Source of the DNA: Nemophila menziesii
Taxonomy: Eukaryota > Streptophyta > Magnoliopsida > Boraginales > Hydrophyllaceae
Assembly (NCBI GenBank): GCA_029959085.1
Contig: JARWIR010000018.1
Location: 248,001-312,000 of the forward strand
Direction of reading: 5' to 3'
DNA: 64,000 nucleotides
Shown: positions 12,051 through 25,078 of the stretch, in pieces
How the letters are laid out: every line of letters starts with the position of its first letter
Numbering within the stretch: position 1 is the stretch's first letter
The notes under the pieces: model-generated
Seen by the model: the letters and a program-made list of their open reading frames with translations, nothing else
Told to the model about the DNA's origin: nothing
The model's database searches: none
Position numbers and translations under genes: made by a program

Positions 12051-12975
12051 TGTGAAGCCATAAATAATAAAACAGTAATTACTGAAGGTAAAAATAAAGA
12101 TAAATAAAAGAGGTTAATGGATATTTACTCAGGATGTGGAGGTATGAGTACTGGTCTAGTACTTGGAGCTAACCGTGGTGGAGTTAAATTAATCAGGAAA
12201 TGGGCTATAGATTTAAACCCACAAGCATGCAAGAGTTTGAAACTAAACCATCCAGAAACACATGTTAGAAATAAATCAGCTGAAGATTTACTTGCGTTAC
12301 TGAAAGAATTGGAGAAGCTTTCGGAGTTGTTTAATCTAATTGGTGAAAAGGTGACTGAGGAGGAGGAAGCAAGATAAGAGGCAGGAGATAGTGAAGTATT
12401 TTTTTTGGGTGTTTTACAGATGAAGAAGCTCGAAAGAGATGGCCTCAACGGTACGAAAAGAAAAAGGGAAATAGTGACATCATTCAAGAAAAGAAGCACT
12501 ACTCTCAAGGCTTAGTGGACACAGAGACTTTCAATCTCCATGATAATGCTTTCGTGAAGGTAGGAAAAGGAAAAGACAAAGATTACTACATTTGTAATGT
12601 AGTGGAAATGTTCGAATCAGTAGATGACTATCTTTTCTGCACGGCTCAGTGGTACTACCGAGCAAAAGATACAGTCATTGATAAATGTGAAAATCACATA
12701 CATGAGAAATGTGTGTTTCTCTCTGAGGTAAAAGATGACAATCCATTGGATTGTCTCATCAAGAAGTTAAACATCGTTCATATACCTAATAACGTTGATT
12801 CAGAAAAGAAAGCTCAATTAATATCGGAATGTGACTTTTACTATGACAAGCTTTATTTACTACCGTACATTACATTTATGAATGTTCTACCCAATAACTT
12901 ATCCGAGAGTAATTAAACAAAACCAACTGTTTCATCTGAATGTGAAGCCATAAATATTAAAACAGAAATTACTCA
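12051..12975 (+). pseudogene. Chromomethylase (CMT3-type) fragments, forward arm of U1: motif I region then BAH domain
   Basis: Two pieces of a plant chromomethylase lie in permuted order. First comes the inter-domain linker (CEAINNKT) and methyltransferase motif [20 protein letters not shown] (from 12117), continuing through [20 protein letters not shown] and [15 protein letters not shown] to a stop at about 12377. Then, after a TTTTACAG acceptor-like site, the BAH region starts with EEARKRWPQRY and continues through DYYICNVVEMFES, TAQWYYRA and SEVKDDNPLDCL to YYDKLYLLPYITF (frame open from about 12417 to 12916). In real CMTs BAH comes before motif I, so the order is circularly permuted. The linker has an in-frame TAA before MDIYSG. 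The chromodomain, PCQ and ENV motifs and the target-recognition part are missing, so no methyltransferase activity is possible. The BAH part is the left arm of the hairpin. Confidence 0.85.
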
Positions 12976-13490
12976 TTTTCACCTTGAGTAATTTCTGTTT
13001 TATTAATTATGGCTTCACATTCAGATGAAACAGTTGATTTTGTTTAATTACTTTCGGATAAGTTATTAGGTAGAACATTCATAAATGTAATGTAGGGTAG
13101 TAAATAAAGCTTGTCATAGTAAAAGTCACATTCCGATATTAATTGAGCTTTCTTTTTTGAATCAATGTTATTAGGTATATGAATGATGTTTAGCTTCTTG
13201 ATGAGACAATCCAATGGATTATCATCTTTTACCTCTGAGAGAAACACACATTTCTCATGTATGTGATCTTCACATTTATCAATGACTGTATATTTTGCTC
13301 GGTAGTACCACTGAGCCGTGCAGAAAATATAGTCATCATAGTCATCTACTGATTCGAACATTTCTACTACATTACAATTGTAGTAATCTTCGTCTTTTCC
13401 TGCCTTCACAAAAGCATTATTAACTCCACCATGGTTAGCTCCAAGTACTATACCAGTTTTCATACCTCCACATCCTGAGTAAATATTCAT
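12117..13490. repeat. Long CMT inverted repeat (hairpin), U1
   Basis: The left arm 12542-12975 pairs with the right arm 12985-13418 (434 bp each). A 9-base loop (TTTTCACCT) is flanked by GAAATTACTCA and TGAGTAATTTC. A second, outer stem of about 72 bp pairs the motif I segments 12117-12188 and 13419-13490, leaving 12189-12541 as a one-sided bulge. By eye the arms differ at only a small fraction of positions. A transcript in either direction would fold into a long, near-perfect dsRNA. Plant inverted repeats of this type are established DCL-dependent siRNA sources; expression here is not shown by sequence. Confidence 0.88.
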
Positions 13491-13499
13491 TAACGTCAT
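12985..13499 (-). pseudogene. Chromomethylase fragment, inverted arm of U1 (motif I fused to BAH)
   Basis: On the minus strand a single 151-codon frame begins [13 protein letters not shown], runs through VLGANHGGVN and then directly into NAFVKAGKDEDYY and the BAH body to LLPYITFMNVLPNNL. Motif I is thus fused in frame to the middle of the BAH domain, an arrangement not found in real chromomethylases. BAH domains bind H3K9me2 in CMT3, but this piece lacks the N-terminal strands of the domain and any catalytic Cys. The variant KAGKDEDYY differs from KVGKGKDKDYY in the forward arm and equals the forward copy in U6, so the two arms derive from different CMT copies. Confidence 0.82.
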
Positions 13500-16400
13500 C
13501 TATTTATTTGATTTATAATATTTTAAATTAAAAAGTATTCTCTTTTACCACTATTTGCATATCTAATTGAGTTGTATTCTCTATTTCTTTTCAAAAGAAA
13601 ATTAAATTCTACTAATAGTACACATATGATAGTTTTTCTATGTTAAGCTTTCTCTGTATGAAAGTTTAGAATAAATGAAAACAGTAGATAATGGTTACGA
13701 ATTTAAAAAATTCATATGATAAACTAAACATCCTATAGAGTCGAAAATTAATAAATCATTTTTTTTACATTATTCTTACATATTTTAAACTCTAAATTTT
13801 ATTTATATTTATGTCAAATTGTAAATTTAATAAATTAATAAATGTATAAAAACATATTTTTAGTCTAAAGCTTACCTTGTAAAAGAAATGTCAAAACCAA
13901 TGACCACTTGTGAAATCACTTTCCTGTACAAAATGCTAATAAATTAAGATCACAATTTCATTAAAATATTATGTTTTAAGATCTAAATTGTTCCAAATAA
14001 TGTATTTTCTGAAAATTAATATATAACAAATAAAAAAGATTGCATTGTAGTTAATAAAAGGTGTGCAAATTATACACAAAAATATTAGGTAATACCAAAC
14101 AAATACAATTAATACAAATCAATTACCTGAAATTGATATTATAGGCTTTAAATCTTAGATTTGGGCTTAGAAAAAAACATAAATAATATAATTTTCTAAA
14201 AGAAATATAAATCTAGATCTACAAATGAGATGAAAAAATCAATTTTTTTTTTTAATTTCACCTCTAGTAATCTAAATATTTCTTCAAACTTTTTGTAGGT
14301 TTAATCACAAAATTGTTGAATGAAAAAAAATTATTCAATTTTTGGAGATTGTAAGAAATGAATAGACGAGGTGTATGATTATATTACGGCTTGAGATAAA
14401 TGAAAGCGTGATGAAATGAAAAACTAGGTCATAGAATTTTCTCTAAATATTATAATATTCTGTTATTTTATGGGCTGGGCCTATTAGTTTAAATATATAT
14501 ATAAAAATTAGACCATTTTCATTGGGCCATATACGTATGTATAAATTGTGGTTTTTTATTTATTCAAATATAATTTAAAATTTAAAATAGTCTCGTGTTT
14601 TAATTATTTATGTGTATTCAAGGTGCAGGCATGTGTGTATATTATATAAAATCCATAATATTTTGCAAGTTGAATAAAAATATTTAATTTAACGATATAA
14701 TTATTTTAGTAATTGTTAGCGAAGTAAGTTGATATAAATGTCTTAGTAAAACTAGGAAAAAATTAGTTCCTTTAGAATTTACCTATCCATATATAAGTTA
14801 TTTTCCGTGTGGTTGGAGCCTCAAACACATACTATAGTACCTTGATATAATTTTATAATCCAATAGAACAATGACCAATATCACGTATATATGTATGATG
14901 AAAAACTAATCTTTTGAAGGTTTAATATACTATTATTATAAAAATGTTATGATAATATGAGTACATGGAGACAATTCCTACATAATTAATTTTAATTAAT
15001 ATTTATTAATCTAATCTTTATATTGGTAAAATTATCTATCCTTATTATGATTTGCCTAAAAAATATAATATTTATCTTTTGATACTTTAATCATTGATTA
15101 TATTGAAAAATAAATAAATAAACTCCTTATTTGTTGAGATATCGGTTTTTATGAGAAATAATAAAGTGTTTGGGAAATGTATGACATGTTACGCATAGAT
15201 TCACTGGAAATAAGTGTATGAAAAATAAATAAATTTAACTTATTTAAAAATATAAGTATGTATATGAAGATAAGGAGATATTGACAGGATGAGAACAAAT
15301 GGTTATACTGTTGACTCGGACGATGAATTTATTAAGCAAGAAAAGAAAAAATGAAAATGACACTTTTTCAGTTTATATTATCCTAGTTTTACATAAGGTT
15401 AGGGTTATTAAGAATGAATAGAATGAGCTAGAGAAGGTTATTAAAAGGATTATAACAAAATAAAGATCTCTTAGTTTATAACTGATATGGAGAAATGACC
15501 AAATTGTTTAGAATAGTTTCCAAAATTGAAAGAGAAAATATCATACAAGTATAGAATATATAATTATTTAAATAAAATTTACATTCAACAATAGCCCCAT
15601 AATCAATGTTGAAACTAATATCTTTTCTTGGCCATCTATTACATTACACGTAACTAGTAGCCAAATATAATTTATATTTGATAAATTCATTAAAATTTGT
15701 TGAAAGACAACTTGATTAAATGTTATCTATGTTGGAGAACAACAAATATAGTATATGTGTATAGTTGGGGAAATAACAATAATATTGTGATACAATAGGT
15801 TTCTAAATCGTGCAACTAGATAATTCATTTACAACGTACGACTAAGAAAAATGTTATGTCCTTGTGGGTTTATCTTAGTGTTAGTTCATCATAATGTCAA
15901 GGATGTACATCACATATATACATTGGTGTACATGTAAGGATTGATTATAGTCACATGGACAAACTATGGTAATCTACCAAAAATTAATTAAGATCTTTCT
16001 GTAATAACTAGGAGATAATATAGACGGATAAAAAAATAACCTTAATATATCCTTTTGTTGAGTTTACTTTTTAAATTGTAACATTAAGATTATAAATACA
16101 GTTAATACATTGAAAAGTATATAAAAGGACATTTAAAGGAAAGATAGACACATATATGTACATACAAAGTTTATTATACAACATTTATTTACTCAAATAT
16201 TGAAAAATATTTAGTTGATGTGTGGAAAAATATAAAAATGACTTCATAACAATAAATTACCCAAATTCGGCAAAACTGGCTAATCACAATAATGTTAAAT
16301 AAGTGAAATATTGTGCTTGATATATAACCATTGAAAACAACTTTAGATTCACATATTGCCTATTTTTAAAACCCATAAATCTTAACCAACAATTCTTTAT

Positions 16401-16769
16401 TAAACCATTAAACCACAAAACCCTATATTTATAACCATTTAAAACACATTTAGAGTCACATATTAACCATTATCGTTTAATATATATAAAAATAACATAA
16501 ATAATATATAACTACTACTAATTTCTAACATAATCAACCATTTAATTCATTTTTTAGGCTCAAAAAGACTAACTCTTGTTAGTGTTAGTATATGTATACT
16601 TTTTGTGTTACATAGTTTTTGCATCATTATATTAAATTTATCAAGGTATAATTTTAATGTATATCTAGATTTGTATTAATAAATTTAGAAGTAGGAATAT
16701 TAATTTACAGTTAATTAATATTTATAAATGGACCAAAGGCCATTACGATTTTACTTCTTGTAGCTTACA

Positions 16770-16774
<5 letters not shown>

Positions 16775-16814
<40 letters not shown>
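16775..16814. repeat. (AT)n microsatellite, U2 copy (about 40 bp)
   Basis: Homologous to the tract at 9445-9496 but about 12 bases shorter. Confidence 0.9.
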
Positions 16815-16815
<1 letters not shown>

Positions 16816-17707
16816 CGATGATTTTTTTTAACAACTCATACACATAATATATAATACATACAATAAAATAACATTTGATACTATATCAAAACCAATCCAA
16901 CACACTTTTATATATTATTTTTATATAATTTATGTTTTTTAAACGCTAAAAGTTAAAAATAAAACTGTTCTATCTGATTAAGCTCCTCCTACATTTAATA
17001 TAGTTTTTCTCTCTATTTATTTTCAAAATAAAATCGAATTGTACTAATAGTATATAACTTATAATATTTTATGTTATTTTTTCTTCACCCATATTTTGAA
17101 TAAATAATATTAGTAATTAATGACTACAAAAGTAGAAAAAAACCCACATCATATACTCCCGTCATATCGTTTGGGTAATCAACAAATCATATACTTTAGT
17201 ATATTCAGTTCATAGTTAAGATGGATAATTATTAACACATTACATGAAGTATTTCCAAAAATGTTATACCTCCCAAATTCTAAACAATACCAATTGACCT
17301 CCCACGTTTAGTATACCCCGTCAGGTAATGAAAATCCAACAATACTACATGGATCCTACAGTTGTACACGCAATACAAATGCACAATAAGCCAAAAAAAA
17401 TGGACAAGCACAAAACCACGGTCGATGAAAATAAATACAATATTGGATCCAACAATACATTCAATTTGGATCCTACTTCTTTAATTTCATTTATGTCTGA
17501 CAACAATAAAAATTGAAACCTAACATAATATATTTAAACATAAGGCTGATTTTGAATTATCTACCATTACATTTATGGTGTATATGAAATTGATTGAATG
17601 AGTGAGAATTATTGAAAAAGAACAAAAATATTTATTTAGCGTAGTTGTTGAAGAACTATTGTATCTAACCAAAATTAGTAACCTTGACATGTCAGTGTTA
17701 TAAACAA

Positions 17708-17788
17708 GTAAATTTGGAGTCTTGAGGTCTCGATGCACTATAATGGGTTGCATGTGCGCTCGTACTTCATACCCTCTTGCAAATCGAG
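17708..17788 (-). pseudogene. Raf-like kinase catalytic-loop fragment, U2 segment A
   Basis: The minus strand reads [16 protein letters not shown] small deletion replaces CNPV upstream (the + strand reads CTATAATGGGTTG where U1 has CTATAACAGGGTTG). Confidence 0.68.
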
Positions 17789-18854
17789 CGCAAATATATC
17801 ATCAATACTATTTTTTTGTCAAAATATATAATCAATACTATAAAATCAAACAAAAAATAGGAATAAGTTAAAAAGAAAAGGACCAAAGCATAGTAATTTA
17901 AACAGTGTAGGTTTAATTAAGTATCTTCCCACTTTTACAAACTGTATCAATCAAATAAACAAAAGGTATATTAAAATCTAGATTGGTCAATAATAAAAAA
18001 AATCAAGTAAATAAGTTCAATTACTAGAATAACTAAGAAAGATAAATCATGATAAAATTTTCTGAATATCATTATCAAACACCGTCAAATGGACAGTATC
18101 CCGTGAAGGATTGTTTCTTCCTTTTAAACATCTATGGTTGTTAAAATAGTAATCCACTATGCAACAAATTAAACAAAAATGAAATATTCCATACAATATG
18201 TTGTATCAGTGGCTTCTGTAGCAGATTTTTGAGGCATAAGTGATGGCTCATTGTTAGACAAGTATTTCTAAAGGTAATTTAGACCTTTATACATTTAATT
18301 CTTATTAGTGACCAACACACTGTTCTGTATAATTTTTATTCTCCTCTTTCTACTACACCAAGTTGAAAAGACATGGATACATATGTATGTTTTATCATAT
18401 TTTAAATTAAAAAGTATTCACTTTTACCACTACTCGTACATCTAATTGAGTTGTATTCTCTATTTCTTTTCAAAAAAATTAAATTCTACTAATAGTATAC
18501 ATATTACAGTTTTTCTATGTTACTCTTTCTCTGTATGAAAGTTTAGAATAAATAAAATATTAGATAATGGTTACAAATTTTTAAAATTCATATGATAATC
18601 TAAACCTCCTATGGAGTCCGAAATCAATAAATGATATTTTTAACATTATTCTTACATATTTTAAATTCTAAATATAATTTATATTTATGTCAGATTATGA
18701 ATTTAATAAATTACTAAAAGTATAAAAATATATTTTTAGTCTAAAACTAACCTTGTAGAAAAATGTCATGACCAACGACCCACTTGTAAAATCATATTCC
18801 TCTACAAAATACTAATAAATTAAGAGCACAATTTCATCAAAATATTATGTTTTA

Positions 18855-18953
18855 TAAATGAGTAGATTTGAAGTCTTGAGGTCTCGATGCACTATAACAG
18901 GGTTGCATGTGTGTAGGTACTTCATACCCTTTGCCGCATCGAGAGCAGTTATT
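18855..18953 (-). pseudogene. Raf-like kinase catalytic-loop fragment, U2 segment B
   Basis: Same content as the U1 segment B copy ([13 protein letters not shown], then [13 protein letters not shown]). Confidence 0.72.
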
Positions 18954-19364
18954 GTCCTTCTTTTTTATATGGTTATTTTCACCTGGCTTGCATATCGAGC
19001 ATACGTATATCATCAATACTATTTTCTGTCAAAATATATCATCAATACTATAAAATCAAACAAAACATAAAACCAAAAAATAGGAATAAGTTAAAAAGAA
19101 AAGGATCAAAGCGTAGTAATTTAAGCAGAGTAGGTTTACATGAGTATCATCCCACTTTTATAATTTGTATCAATCAAATAAACAAAAGATATAGTAAAAT
19201 ATAGATTGGTCAATAATAAAAAAAATAATCAAGTAAATAAGTTCAATTACTAGACCATTATACATTTAATTCCTATTAGTGACCAACACACTCTTCTGTA
19301 TAATTTTTATTCTCCTCTTTCTACTACACCAAGTCGAAAAGACATGGATACATATGTATGTTTT

Positions 19365-20287
19365 TGTGAAGCCATAAATAATAAAACAGTAATTACTGAA
19401 GGTAAAAATGAAGATAAATAAAAGAGGTTAATGGATATTTACTCACGATGTGGAGGTATGAGTACTGGTCTAGTACTTGGAGCTAACCGTGGTGGAGTTA
19501 AATTAATCAGGAAATGGGCTATAGATTTAAACCCACAAGCATGCAAGAGTTTGAAACTAAACCATCCAGAAACACATGTTAGAAATAAATCAGCTGAAGA
19601 TTTACTTGCGTTACTGAAAGAATTGGAGAAGCTTTCGGAGTTGTTTAATCTAATTGGTGAAAAGGTGACTGAGGAGGAGGAAGCAAGATAAGAGGCAGGA
19701 GATAGTGAAGTATTTTTTTTGGGTGTATTACAGATGAAGAAGCTCGAAAGAGATGGCCTCAACGGTACGAAAAGAAAAAGGGAAATAGTGACATCATTCA
19801 AGCAAAGAAGCACTACTCTCAAGGCTTAGTGGACACAGAGACTTTCAATCTCCATGATAATGCTTTCGTGAAGGTAGGAAAAGGAAAAGACAAAGATTAC
19901 TACATTTGTAATGTAGTGGAAATGTTCGAATCAGTAGATGACTGTCTTTTCTGCACGGCTCAGTGGTACTACCGAGCAAAAGATACAGTCATTGATAAAT
20001 GTGAAAATCACATACATGAGAAATGTGTGTTTCTCTCTGAGGTAAAAGATGACAATCCATTGGATTGTCTCATCAAGAAGTTAAACATCGTTCATATACC
20101 TAATAACGTTGATTCAGAAAAGAAAGCTCAATTAATATCGGAATGTGACTTTTACTATGACAAGCTTTATTTACTACCGTACATTACATTTATGAATGTT
20201 CTACCCAATAACTTATCCGAGAGTAATTAAACAAAACCAACTGTTTTATCTGAATGTGAAGCCATAAATATTAAAACAGAAATTACT
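19365..20287 (+). pseudogene. Chromomethylase fragments, forward arm of U2
   Basis: Same permuted layout as U1. In motif I the conserved SGCGG reads SRCGG (a glycine of the cofactor loop changed to Arg at about 19446). The linker stop before MDIYS is present. In the BAH part DDY is DDC. The BAH frame is open to 20230. Confidence 0.83.
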
Positions 20288-20804
20288 CATTTTCACCTTC
20301 AGTAATTTCTGTTTTATTAATTATGGCTTCACATTCAGATGAAACAGTTGATTTTGTTTAATTACTTTCGGATAAGTTATTAGGTAGAACATTCATAAAT
20401 GTAATGTAGGGTAGTAAATAAAGCTTGTCATAGTAAAAGTCACATTCCGATATTAATTGAGCTTTCTTTTTTGAATCAATGTTATTAGGTATATGAATGA
20501 TGTTTAGCTTCTTGATGAGACAATCCAATGGATTATCATCTTTTACCTCTGAGAGAAACACACATTTCTCATGTATGTGATCTTCACATTTATCAATGAC
20601 TGTATATTTTGCTCGGTAGTACCACTGAGCCGTGCAGAAAAGATAGTCATCATAGTCATCTACTGATTCGAACATTTCTACTACATTACAATTGTAGTAA
20701 TCTTCGTCTTTTCCTGCCTTCACAAAAGCATTATTAACTCCACCATGGTTAGCTCCAAGTACTATACCAGTTTTCATACCTCCACATCCTGAGTAAATAT
20801 TCAT
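19431..20804. repeat. Long CMT inverted repeat (hairpin), U2
   Basis: Arms 19856-20287 and 20301-20732 with a loop of about 13 bases; outer motif I stem 19431-19502 with 20733-20804. The loop is slightly larger than in U1 because CTTCAG replaces CTTGAG at the inner edge. Confidence 0.87.
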
Positions 20805-20813
20805 TAACGTCAT
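20301..20813 (-). pseudogene. Chromomethylase fragment, inverted arm of U2
   Basis: Same 151-codon motif I-BAH fusion as in U1, open from MTLMNIYSG. It differs from U1 by single residues (DDYDDYL versus DDYDDYI). Confidence 0.8.
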
Positions 20814-23800
20814 CTATTTATTTGATTTATAATATTTTAAATTAAAAAGTATTCTCTTTTACCACTATTTGCATATCTAATTGAGTTGTATTCTCTATTT
20901 CTTTTCAAAAGAAAATTAAATTCTACTAATAGTACACATATGATAGTTTTTCTATGTTAAGCTTTCTCTGTATGAAAGTTTAGAATAAATGAAAACAGTA
21001 GATAATGGTTACGAATTTAAAAAATTCATATGATAAACTAAACTTCCTATAGAGTCGAAAATTAATAAATCATTTTTTTTACATTATTCTTACATATTTT
21101 AAACTCTAAATTTTATTTATATTTATGTCAAATTGTAAATTTAATAAATTAATAAATGTATAAAAACATATTTTTAGTCTAAAGCTTACCTTGTAGAAGA
21201 AATGTCAAAACCAATGACCACTTGTGAAATCACTTTCCTGTACAAAATGCTAATAAATTAAGATCACAATTTCATTAAAATATTATGTTTTAAGATCTAA
21301 ATTGTTCCAAATAATGTATTTTCTGAAAATTAATATATAACAAATAAAAAAGATTGCATTGTAGTTAATAAAAGGTGTGCAAATTATACACAAAAATATT
21401 AGGTAATACCAAACAAATACAATTAATACAAATCAATTACCTGAAATTGATATTATAGGCTTTAAATCTTAGATTTGGGCTTAGAAAAAAACATAAATAA
21501 TATAATTTTCTAAAAGAAATATAAATCTAGATCTACAAATGAGATGAAAAAATCAATTTTTTTTTAATTTCACCTCTAGTAATCTAAATATTTCTTCAAA
21601 CTTTTTGTAGGTTTAATCACAAAATTGTTGAATGAAAAAAAATTATTCAATTTTTGGAGATTGTAAGAAATGAATAGACGAGGTGTATGATTATATTACG
21701 GCTTGAGATAAATGAAAGCGTGATGAAATGAAAAACTAGGTCATAGAATTTTCTCTAAATATTATAATATTCTGTTATTTTATGGGCTGGGCCTATTAGT
21801 TTAAATATATATATAAAAATTAGACCATTTTCATTGGGCCATATACGTATGTATAAATTGTGGTTTTTTATTTATTCAAATATAATTTAAAATTTAAAAT
21901 AGTCTCGTGTTTTAATTATTTATGTGTATTCAAGGTGCAGGCATGTGTGTATATTATATAAAATCCATAATATTTTGCAAGTTGAATAAAAATATTTAAT
22001 TTAACGATATAATTATTTTAGTAATTGTTAGCGAAGTAAGTTGATATAAATGTCTTAGTAAAACTAGGAAAAAATTAGTTCCTTTAGAATTTAGCTATCC
22101 ATATATAAGTTATTTTCCGTGTGGTTGGAGCCTCAAACACATACTATAGTACCTTGATATAATTTTATAATCCAATAGAACAATGACCAATATCACGTAT
22201 ATATGTATGATGAAAAACTAATCTTTTGAAGGTTTAATATACTATTATTATAAAAATGTTATGATAATATGAGTACATGGAGACAATTCCTACATAATTA
22301 ATTTTAATTAATATTTATTAATCTAATCTTTATATTGGTAAAATTATCTATCCTTATTATGATTTGCCTAAAAAATATCATATTTATCTTTTGATACTTT
22401 AATCATTGATTATATTGAAAAATAAATAAATAAACTCCTTATTTGTTGAGATATCGGTTTTTATGAGAAATAATAAAGTGTTTGGGAAATGTATGACATG
22501 TTACGCATAGATTCATTGGAAAGAAGTGTATGAAAAATAAATAAATTTAACTTATTTAAAAATATAAGTATGTATATGAAGATAAGGAGATATTGACAGG
22601 ATGAGAACAAATGGTTATACTGTTGACTCGGACGATGAATTTATTAAGCAAGAAAAGAAAAAATGAAAATGACACTTTTTCAGTTTATATTATCCTAGTT
22701 TTACATAAGGTTAGGGTTATTAAGAATGAATAGAATGAGCTAGAGAAGGTTATTAAAATGATTATAACAAAATAAAGATCTCTTAGTTTATAACTGATAT
22801 GGAGAAATGACCAAATTGTTTAGAATAGTTTCCAAAATTGAAAGAGAAAATATCATACAAGTATAGAATATATAATTATTTAAATAAAATTTACATTCAA
22901 CAATAGCCCCATAATCAATGTTGAAACTAATATCTTTTCTTGGCCATCTATTACATTACACGTAACTAGTAGCCAAATATAATTTATATTTGATAAATTC
23001 ATTAAAATTTGTTGAAAGACAACTTGATTAAATGTTATCTATGTTGGAGAACAACAAATATAGTATATGTGTATAGTTGGGGAAATAACAATAATATTGT
23101 GATACAATAGGTTTCTAAATCGTGCAACTAGATAATTCATTTACAACGTACGACTAAGAAAACTGTTATGTCCTTGTGGGTTTATCTTAGTGTTAGTTCA
23201 TCATAATGTCAAGGAAGTACATCACATATATACATTGGTGTACATGTAAGGATTGATTATAGTCACATGGACAAACTATGGTAATCTACCAAAAATTAAT
23301 TAAGATCTTTCTGTAATAACTAGGAGATAATATAGACGGATAAAAAAATAACCTTAATATATCCTTTTGTTGAGTTTACTTTTTAAATTGTAACATTAAG
23401 ATTATAAATACAGTTAATACATTGAAAAGTATATAAAAGGACATTTAAAGGAAAGATAGACACATATATGTACATACAAAGTTTATTATACAACATTTAT
23501 TTACTCAAATATTGAAAAATATTTAGTTGATGTGTGGAAAAATATAAAAATGACTTCATAACAATAAATTACCCAAATTCGGCAAAACTGGCTAATCACA
23601 ATAATGTTAAATAAGTGAAATATTGTGCTTGATATATAACCATTGAAAACAACTTTAGATTCACATATTGCCTATTTTTAAAACCCATAAATCTTAACCA
23701 ACAATTCTTTATTAAACCATTAAACCACAAAACCCTATATTTATAACCATTTAAAACACATTTAGAGTCACATATTAACAATTATCGTTTAATATATATA

Positions 23801-24086
23801 AAAATAACATAAATAATATATAACTACTACTAATTTCTAACATAATCAACCATTTAATTCATTTTTTAGGCTCAAAAAGACTAACTCTTGTTAGTGTTAG
23901 TATATGTATACTTTTTGTGTTACATAGTTTTTGCATCATTATATTAAATTTATCAAGGTATAATTTTAATGTATATCTAGATTTGTATTAATAAATTTAG
24001 AAGTAGAAATATTAATTTACAGTTAATTAATATTTATAAATGGACCAAAGGCCATTACGATTTTACTTCTTGTAGCTTACAAATAT

Positions 24087-24104
24087 TATATATATATATA
24101 TATA
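24087..24104. repeat. (AT)n microsatellite, U3 copy (about 18 bp)
   Basis: Homologous AT tract, contracted relative to U1 and U2. Confidence 0.88.
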
Positions 24105-24998
24105 ACGATGATTTTTTTTAACAACTCATACACATAATATATAATACATACAATAAAATAACATTTGATACTATATCAAAACCAATCCAACACACTTTTA
24201 TATATTATTTTTATATAATTTATGTTTTTTAAACGCTAAAAGTTAAAAATAAAACTGTTCTATCTGATTAAGCTCCTCCTACATTTAATATAGTTTTTCT
24301 CTCTATTTATTTTCAAAATAAAATCGAATTGTACTAATAGTATATAACTTATAATATTTTATGTTATTTTTTCTTCACCCATATTTTGAATAAATAATAT
24401 TAGTAATTAATGACTACAAAAGTAGAAAAAAACCCACATCATATACTCCCGTCATATCGTTTGGGTCATCAACAAATCATATACTTTAGTATATTCAGTT
24501 CATAGTTAAGATGGATAATTACTAACACATTACATGAAGTATTTCCAAAAATGTTATACCTCCCAAATTCTAAACAATACACATTGACCTCCCACGTTTA
24601 GTATACCCCGTCAGGTAATGAAAATCCAACAATACTACATGGATCCTACAGTTGTACACGCAATACAAATGCACAATAAGCCAAAAAAAAATGGACAAGC
24701 ACAAAACCACGGTCGATGAAAATAAATACAATATTGGATCCAACAATACATTCAATTTGGATCCTACTTCTTTAATTTCATTTATGTCTGACAACAATAA
24801 AAATTGAAACCTAACATAATATATTTAAACATAAGGCTGATTTTGAATTATCTACCATTACATTTATGGTGTATATAAAATTGATTGAATGAGTGAGAAT
24901 TATTGAAAAAGAACAAAAATATTTATTTAGCGTAGTTGTTGAAGAACTATTGTATCTAACCAAAATTAGTAACCTTGACATGTCAGTGTTATAAACAA

Positions 24999-25078
24999 GT
25001 AAATTTGGAGTCTTGAGGTCTCGATGCACTATAACAGGGTTGCATGTGCGCTGGTACTTCATACCCTCTTGCAAATCG
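24999..25078 (-). pseudogene. Raf-like kinase catalytic-loop fragment, U3 segment A
   Basis: The minus strand reads EGMKYQRTCNP, then [13 protein letters not shown], the same decay as in U1 segment A. Confidence 0.7.

Larger units (their letters stand above)
7747..15073. repeat. Array unit U1, enlarged 7.33-kb type with CMT fold-back
   Basis: First complete enlarged unit. Compared with U0 it holds two copies of the kinase segment: segment A, about 10381-11539, and segment B from about 11540. It also has a chromomethylase inverted repeat inserted in B at about 12051-13510. Basal sequence resumes after the fold-back at 'ATATTTTAAATTAAAAAG', exactly where segment A continues after its own TATGTATGTTT. 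The arithmetic fits: 4.75 kb + 1.16 kb + 1.45 kb is about 7.3 kb. Between the named fragments the sequence is AT-rich and non-coding. Confidence 0.9.
15074..22385. repeat. Array unit U2, enlarged 7.31-kb type
   Basis: Near-identical in content and order to U1 at an offset of about 7.3 kb, with kinase segments A and B and the CMT hairpin. Most differences seen by eye are scattered substitutions, plus a shorter AT tract. Confidence 0.92.

Noticed and set aside
12125..12508. 127-codon minus-strand ORF opposite the CMT forward fragment (also at 19439-19822 and 41251-41673)
   Set aside because: It is the antisense shadow of the chromomethylase piece, serine-rich by codon mirror. The + strand translation explains the sequence.
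17328..17516. Recurring ORFs of 60-76 codons around the CCCCGTCA block (also near 5172, 9964, 24570, 31859, 39197 and 46398)
   Set aside because: They recur only because the unit recurs. Frames differ between units, both strands are open, and no domain is recognisable.
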